From contig NZ_BAUU01000001.1 of NCBI RefSeq assembly GCF_000513115.1, positions 62,001 to 126,000 on the forward strand: a stretch of DNA of 64,000 nt. Direction: 5' to 3'. Made by a program: the position numbers and the translations under genes. This DNA is from Halalkalibacter hemicellulosilyticusJCM 9152 (GTDB lineage: Bacteria; Bacillota; Bacilli; Bacillales; Bacillaceae_D). The notes under the pieces were generated by a model. That model had not been told where the DNA came from. It did not search any database and saw only the letters and a program-made list of their open reading frames with translations. Positions 59,353-64,000 of the stretch are shown here, piece after piece. Numbering within the stretch: position 1 is the first letter of the stretch; each line of letters begins with the position of its first letter.

Positions 59353-60342
59353 ATGACAAGAATCATATGTCTAGGAGAAGTGTTGATTGATTTTGTTCCG
59401 ACAGTTAATGGTTATAAGTTAAAAGAAGTTTCAGAGTTTAGAAAGTTTGCCGGCGGTGCGCCTGCCAATGTAAGTGCTACAATAGCACGTTTAGGTGGAG
59501 AGTCATTTTTTATAGGAAAGGTAGGGAAAGATGCTTTCGGAGAGTATGTAGAGGAGGTTTTGTCTGAGAGCGGTGTAAATACTCATTATCTATTAAAAAC
59601 AGATAAGGCAAACACGGCCCTTGCGTTTGTATCGCTGCAAAGAAATGGGGAACGAGATTTTATGTTTTATCGTCAACCAGCAGCCGATATGTTGTTAGAG
59701 CGTAAAGACATAAATGAAAAATGGTTTTACTCATCACCGATTTTTCATTTTGGCTCTATATCCTTAATTGATGAACCGATAAGAAGCGCAACGAAACAAG
59801 CCATACAATATGCACGAAAACGACATTCCATTATTAGTTTTGATCCTAATATACGACTCGGTCTCTGGCCAAGTGAACAAATAGCCCGTGAACAAATTTT
59901 GGAACAGCTCTCTGAAGTGAATATAGTGAAGTTAAGTGAAGATGAACTGTACTTTTTGACACATCAACGAAAAGAGCAAGAGGCAGTCAAGAAAGTTATG
60001 AAAGGAGAAGTTAAGTTAGTCCTGATCACAAAAGGAAATAAAGGGTGCTCGTTTTATACAAAATACGGCTTTGACCATGTGCAATCAATAAAAGTTCATA
60101 CAGTAGATACGACAGGGGCAGGAGATGCTTTTGTTGGTGGATTTCTTTATAAATTAGCAGAAATATTGCATGATTCAATCTCTTTAGAAAAAGTTACTAG
60201 ACAACAGCGCTTATTAAAAGAAATAGTCCTGTTTGCTAATGGATGTGGGGCGTTAACGACCATGAATAGAGGGGCAATTGCGGCGCTTCCAAGTAAGGAA
60301 GATGTAAATAGCCTGTTACAAGATATAGTGAAGGAGTGTTAG
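59353..60342 (+). CDS. PfkB-family carbohydrate kinase, probable fructokinase
   Basis: A 329-aa ribokinase-fold sugar kinase. Typical motifs are GEVLIDFVP at the start, FAGGAPANVSATIARLGG (substrate site), ISFDPNIRLGLWP, and the catalytic DTTGAGDAFVGGF with the base Asp and anion hole near residue 255. Close resemblance to fructokinases and position between a LacI repressor and a GH32 hydrolase point to phosphorylation of the fructose released from sucrose or fructan. ATG 59353, with AAAGGAGGTG upstream. The GH32 gene begins 1 bp after its stop, so they are cotranscribed. Confidence 0.92.
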   Translation: MTRIICLGEVLIDFVPTVNGYKLKEVSEFRKFAGGAPANVSATIARLGGESFFIGKVGKDAFGEYVEEVLSESGVNTHYLLKTDKANTALAFVSLQRNGERDFMFYRQPAADMLLERKDINEKWFYSSPIFHFGSISLIDEPIRSATKQAIQYARKRHSIISFDPNIRLGLWPSEQIAREQILEQLSEVNIVKLSEDELYFLTHQRKEQEAVKKVMKGEVKLVLITKGNKGCSFYTKYGFDHVQSIKVHTVDTTGAGDAFVGGFLYKLAEILHDSISLEKVTRQQRLLKEIVLFANGCGALTTMNRGAIAALPSKEDVNSLLQDIVKEC

Positions 60343-60343
60343 T

Positions 60344-61867
60344 ATGTCAGACATTAATAGTTTAGTAGAAGCAAGAATAGATTATCGAGAAAAATATCGT
60401 CCTCAATTCCATTTTAGTCCTAGAAAGCATTGGATGAATGATCCTAATGGATTGGTTTTTTATAAAGGGGAGTATCACTTATTTTATCAATATTATCCAG
60501 GAGGAAATACGTGGGGGCCTATGCATTGGGGACACGCTAAAAGTAATGATATGGTCAAGTGGCAACACTGTCCAATTGCTTTAGAACCAGATGAATTAGG
60601 AATGATTTTTTCAGGGAGTGTAGTAGTAGATTGGCATGATACATCTGGCTTTTTTAATGGAGGAGATGGGTTAGTTGCTATTTTTACTCATTCAAATGAA
60701 GGCGTACAATCACAAAGTATTGCTTATAGCTTAGATGAAGGACAAACTTGGACAAAATATGAAAATAACCCTGTTATCCCTAACGAACATATTAAAGATT
60801 TTCGAGACCCAAAAGTATTTTGGCATGACGATACTCAAAATTGGATTATGGTATTAGCTGCTGGTCAAAAAGTAATGCTTTATGGATCAACAAATTTAAA
60901 GAATTGGACGTTTCTTAGTGAATTCGGTGAATCTGACGGTGCTCATGGTGGTGTTTGGGAATGCCCTGATCTTTTCTCATTGCCTGTTAATGGAGATTTG
61001 TTAAATCAAAAATGGATCTTGCAAGTGGACATAGGTTCGGGTGCTGTAGCAGGGGGATCAGGTGCGCAATATTTTGTCGGGGAATTTGATGGCACAACAT
61101 TTAAAAATGTGAATGAAGCAGAAAAAACATTATGGCTTGATTTCGGTAAAGATTTTTACGCTACTCAATCATTTTCTGATATTCCAATTGAGGATGGTAG
61201 AAGAATTTTGCTAGCGTGGATGAGTAATTGGGAATATGCAAATGAAGTCCCGACTAGCCCTTGGCGAAGTGCAATGACTATCCCTCGTGAGGTTGAGCTT
61301 AGACAAACAGCCAATGGAGATCTTAAACTTCATCAACATCCAATTCATGAATTGAAACAGTTACGACAAGAAAAAATCAAAATAAACAATCGAGTAGTAA
61401 ACGGTGAAATGAACGTATTAAAGGATCAGAAGGAAGAGGTTTTTGAATTAATTGCTGAAGTTGAAAATCTCTCTGCAGAAGAATTTGGCTTTGAATTGCG
61501 AAAGTCTTCAAAGAATAAGCAAGGAACTATTGTCGGATATAATCTGTTAACAAATGAACTGTTTATCGATCGTGAAAAATCTGGAGATGTTTCATTTAGT
61601 AAACAATTTAAAGGAAAGCATGTTGCAACGATAGAGAAAGGTTTGAACAAAGTAAAATTTCATATCTTCGTCGATAAGTCATCAATTGAATTATTTTTTC
61701 AAGAGGGGGAAGTGGTTCTAACCGATTTGATATTCCCAGATGATGATAGTCAGGAGCTGGCTTTTTATATTAAAGGTGGCGAGGTAACGATTTTGAACTT
61801 AGAGGTCTATGTATTAAAGAGTGTTTGGGAAGATGAAAGTGAGGGTGCAACCAAGGTAAATGAATGA
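60344..61867 (+). CDS. GH32 beta-fructosidase (intracellular fructanase/sucrose hydrolase)
   Basis: A 507-aa GH32 enzyme. The propeller starts with HFSPRKHWMNDPNGLVFYKG, with nucleophile Asp33. Next come FSGSVVVDWHDTSGFF, IKDFRDPKVFWH (transition-state Asp) and GVWECPDLFSLP (acid/base Glu). A C-terminal beta-sandwich occupies about 360-500. WGPMHWGHAKSNDMVKWQH and the SGSVVVDW segment resemble exo-fructanases (levanase/inulinase) more than sucrose-6-phosphate hydrolases. No signal peptide is present, so short fructans would be taken up by the ABC transporter encoded downstream and hydrolysed inside. ATG 60344, with GAAGGAGTG upstream. Confidence 0.92.
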   Translation: MSDINSLVEARIDYREKYRPQFHFSPRKHWMNDPNGLVFYKGEYHLFYQYYPGGNTWGPMHWGHAKSNDMVKWQHCPIALEPDELGMIFSGSVVVDWHDTSGFFNGGDGLVAIFTHSNEGVQSQSIAYSLDEGQTWTKYENNPVIPNEHIKDFRDPKVFWHDDTQNWIMVLAAGQKVMLYGSTNLKNWTFLSEFGESDGAHGGVWECPDLFSLPVNGDLLNQKWILQVDIGSGAVAGGSGAQYFVGEFDGTTFKNVNEAEKTLWLDFGKDFYATQSFSDIPIEDGRRILLAWMSNWEYANEVPTSPWRSAMTIPREVELRQTANGDLKLHQHPIHELKQLRQEKIKINNRVVNGEMNVLKDQKEEVFELIAEVENLSAEEFGFELRKSSKNKQGTIVGYNLLTNELFIDREKSGDVSFSKQFKGKHVATIEKGLNKVKFHIFVDKSSIELFFQEGEVVLTDLIFPDDDSQELAFYIKGGEVTILNLEVYVLKSVWEDESEGATKVNE

Positions 61868-61908
61868 AGCTATGCTACCTTTAGTGAACGGAGATTAAGG
61901 AGGGTATT

Positions 61909-62867
61909 ATGAAACCAGTCATTCAAAAGCTTTCTAAACCTATACCACCTGTAGAGCCAAATAAAAATGATCGTCGTTGGAGTCAAATTAAACAAAATTG
62001 GGAATTGTATTTGTTTCTTTTACCGACATTTATTTATTTTGTTCTCTTCCATTATGTTCCAATGTATGGAGTGCAAATTGCCTTTCGTGATTATACTCCC
62101 GGATTTGGCATAACAAGTAGCCCTTGGGTAGGTTTTGAACATTTTATTCGATTCTTTGAATCATATCAATTTTGGAATTTGATTTATAATACTTTTTCAT
62201 TAAGTGCGCTTCAGCTGTTAATTACCTTTCCATTACCAATCATTGTGGCGCTTATGTTAAATCAACTTGTATTTAAACGATATAAAAAGTTTGTACAAAC
62301 CGTTATTTATGCGCCTCATTTTATTTCTGTTGTTGTTTTAGTTGGGATGGTCTATGTTTTCTTTTCAGGAAATGGCCTTATCAACAACTTTTTATCACTA
62401 ATTGGACTGGATGAAATTCGATTTTTAACAGAGCCCACGTGGTTTAAGCCTCTATATTTAGGTTCAAGTGTTTGGCAAGAGACGGGTTGGGCGGCAATTA
62501 TTTATTTGGCAGCACTGGCAGCGTTAATCCTGAACTTCATGAAGCGGCTATTGTAGATGGAGCGAATAAGTTACAGCGTGTGATTCACGTTGATATTCCA
62601 GCTATTTTACCAATTGCTATGATTCTACTCGTATTGTCGGTAGGAAATATTATGAACATTGGATTTGAGAAAGCTTATTTACTTCAGACACCGTTAAACC
62701 AAACATCATCGGAAATCATACCGACTTATGTATATAAAGTAGGGCTTCAACAAGCTCAGTATAGTTTTGCTGCAGCAATTGGATTATTTAATGCAGTCAT
62801 TAACTTATTTTTATTATGGTATGTCAATAGAGTGGCAAAGCGTTTATCAGGTAATGGATTATGGTAA
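61909..62867 (+). pseudogene. LplB-type sugar ABC transporter permease, frameshifted
   Basis: A six-helix permease of the LplB/YtcP group (about 318 codons). The first frame from ATG 61909 (AAGGAGGG upstream) covers the N-terminus (YLFLLPTFIYFVLFHYVPMY, GVQIAFRDYTPG) through WQETGWAAIIYLAALAA. A single missing base near 62520 (GCAGCGTT) moves it out of frame, and it stops at 62556. The other frame continues directly with VNPELHEAAIVDGANKLQRV, the EAA coupling loop, and runs to 62867. Everything else is intact, so either a recent mutation or a sequencing error is likely. The partner permease follows 12 bp later. Confidence 0.85.
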
Positions 62868-62879
62868 AGGTGAGGTGAA

Positions 62880-63779
62880 ATGATGAATTTATCAACAATA
62901 AAACGTACAAAAGAAGATAAAATATTTGATGTAATTAATATCTCATTATTAACAATTATGCTGCTCGCCATTTTGTATCCATTATACTTCATCGTAATTG
63001 CTTCTGTAAGTAATCCAGATCGTATTTTTGCTGGCGATGTGTGGTTATACCCTTTGGAGGTTACGTTCGAAGGCTATACAAGAATATTTCAAGATGGGAA
63101 GATATGGATTGGTTATAAAAATACAATTATCTATACAGTAATTGGAACAATTTTAAATGTCTCGTTAACATTAACAGCGGCTTATGCATTATCTAGGAAG
63201 GATTTTTATGGTCGGAATTTCTTCATGATTATGTTTGTTTTTACAATGTTCTTTTCAGGGGGATTAATTCCAACATATTTAATTGTTCAAAACTTAGGAA
63301 TGGTGAACACAATGTGGGCTATGATCATTCCAAAAGCGGTTGCGATTTGGAACATCATTGTTGCGAGAACGTTCTTTCAAGCAACGATTCCCAATGAGAT
63401 GCTTGAAGCAGCGAAAGTAGATGGGTGTTCAAATACGAAATTTTTCCTGAAAATTGTCTTACCATTGTCTAAGCCTATTATTGCTGTTATGGTGCTTTTC
63501 TACGCAGTTGGTCATTGGAATTCTTATTTTGATGCACTCGTGTATTTGAATAATGAAAGTTTATACCCGCTTCAGCTAATCTTAAGGAATATTCTGATTC
63601 AAAATGAAGCCGCAGCTACAATGGTAAGTGATCTTGATTCCGTTGCGGCACAGCAACGTATTGCTGATCTTATTAAATATGGCGTAATTATTGTAGGGAG
63701 TTTGCCATTGTTAATCGTGTATCCATTTATTCAAAAGTATTTTGTTCAAGGAGTTATGATTGGTGGAATAAAAGGATAA
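62880..63779 (+). CDS. LplC-type sugar ABC transporter permease
   Basis: A 299-aa permease with six predicted helices of the YtcP/LplC group that imports complex oligosaccharides with a specialised lipoprotein. Typical segments are MLLAILYPLYFIVIASVSNP, TAAYALSRKDFYGRNFFMI, MFFSGGLIPTYLIVQNLGM, the EAA loop EMLEAAKVDGCSNTKFFLKI and the C-terminus KYFVQGVMIGGIKG. ATG 62880 (or 62883), with AAAGGTGAGGTG upstream. It should carry fructan oligosaccharides in this context. The binding protein is not in the window and is probably encoded downstream. Confidence 0.92.
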   Translation: MMNLSTIKRTKEDKIFDVINISLLTIMLLAILYPLYFIVIASVSNPDRIFAGDVWLYPLEVTFEGYTRIFQDGKIWIGYKNTIIYTVIGTILNVSLTLTAAYALSRKDFYGRNFFMIMFVFTMFFSGGLIPTYLIVQNLGMVNTMWAMIIPKAVAIWNIIVARTFFQATIPNEMLEAAKVDGCSNTKFFLKIVLPLSKPIIAVMVLFYAVGHWNSYFDALVYLNNESLYPLQLILRNILIQNEAAATMVSDLDSVAAQQRIADLIKYGVIIVGSLPLLIVYPFIQKYFVQGVMIGGIKG

Positions 63780-63811
63780 TGAACCTCATAACAGCAGAGG
63801 AGGCTAGCTAT

Positions 63812-64000
63812 ATGACTGTTTTGAATTCAAGTCTATATCAAACATTAGAGAAGAGCATGAATTATATATTGTTAAACTTCCTTTGGCTACTTACTTGTTT
63901 ACCGATTGTTACTTTTTTCACGGGAACGATTGCCATGTTTGCTGTCATTAGAGACTGGCATATGAAAAAAGATGAGGGCGTAATTAAGCCATTTCTCAAA
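63812..64000 (+). CDS. DUF624 (YesL-like) membrane protein, N-terminal part (cut by window end)
   Basis: Sixty-three codons run open to the window end from ATG 63812, preceded by GAGGAGG. The sequence MTVLNSSLYQTLEKSMNYIL followed by the helix NFLWLLTCLPIVTFF and TGTIAMFAVIRDW is the characteristic start of DUF624 proteins. These small membrane proteins accompany LplB/LplC-type transporters in bacilli; their role is not established. It continues the fructan operon. Confidence 0.85.
   Translation, partial: MTVLNSSLYQTLEKSMNYILLNFLWLLTCLPIVTFFTGTIAMFAVIRDWHMKKDEGVIKPFLK

Noticed and set aside
1-64000. tRNA, rRNA, riboswitch, prophage or IS elements
   Set aside because: I saw no convincing cloverleaf, conserved aptamer, integrase or transposase; short elements could be missed without a covariance search.

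Overview
The window looks like the chromosome of a low-GC Gram-positive Bacillaceae member, probably an alkaliphilic relative of Bacillus halodurans (Alkalihalobacillus/Halalkalibacter group). The signs are strong GGAGG ribosome binding sites, frequent GTG/TTG starts, lipoprotein signals, YesM/YesN-type two-component systems, cre/LacI operators, and a type I-C CRISPR system whose Cas5 and repeat closely resemble those of B. halodurans. The organism appears specialised in plant or algal polysaccharides. No tRNA, rRNA, prophage or IS element was recognised.

Layout. 1-5717: Fur-controlled iron uptake, with a partial siderophore-binding lipoprotein on the minus strand, then a ferric-citrate-type ABC transporter (lipoprotein, two permeases, ATPase) and a FhuF-like reductase. 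5801-8546: an OmpR/7TMR-DISM two-component system. 8840-17356: a YesM/YesN pair, a sugar ABC transporter, a cytoplasmic sulfatase and its formylglycine-generating enzyme, forming one locus for import and desulfation of a sulfated glycan. 17450-18937: CPA1-type cation/proton antiporter. 19038-19512: a decayed Lrp/AsnC regulator. 19778-22790: DUF1761 membrane protein, cytoplasmic pectin methylesterase and GH43 enzyme. 22907-34799: complete type I-C CRISPR-Cas (cas3-cas5-cas8c-cas7-cas4-cas1-cas2) followed by an array of 52 spacers. The cas3-cas5 gap holds a reverse-oriented, internally deleted repeat and a 37-codon ORF. 34868-37060: aminoglycoside 6-adenylyltransferase, transglutaminase-like protein and DoxX-like protein. 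37249-47165: a galactoside/polysaccharide cluster (GH2, AraC regulator, DUF5107-TPR protein, GH35). 47748-50186: a cell-wall-anchored subtilase. 50516-54622: an ABC-2 exporter with a NarL-type two-component system. 54682-58093: MocR regulator, proline-dehydrogenase-like enzyme and EamA transporter. 58276-64000: a LacI-controlled fructan/sucrose operon (repressor, fructokinase, GH32, LplB/LplC-type permeases, DUF624 protein cut by the window end).

Three genes (GH2, GH35 and the LplB-type permease) are each interrupted by single-base deletions, four events in all, mostly at short homopolymers. This suggests base-calling errors at least as strongly as real decay. A family of about 200 bp intergenic palindromic repeats recurs at 367, 19693, 40103 and 47181, and related terminator hairpins sharing a CTGAAAAAGT-type stem occur at 5759, 54623 and 58100.

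The most unusual signals are the shortened anti-oriented CRISPR repeat between cas3 and cas5, the clustered frameshifts, the intergenic repeat family, and the tandem 12-bp operators framing the fructan repressor.
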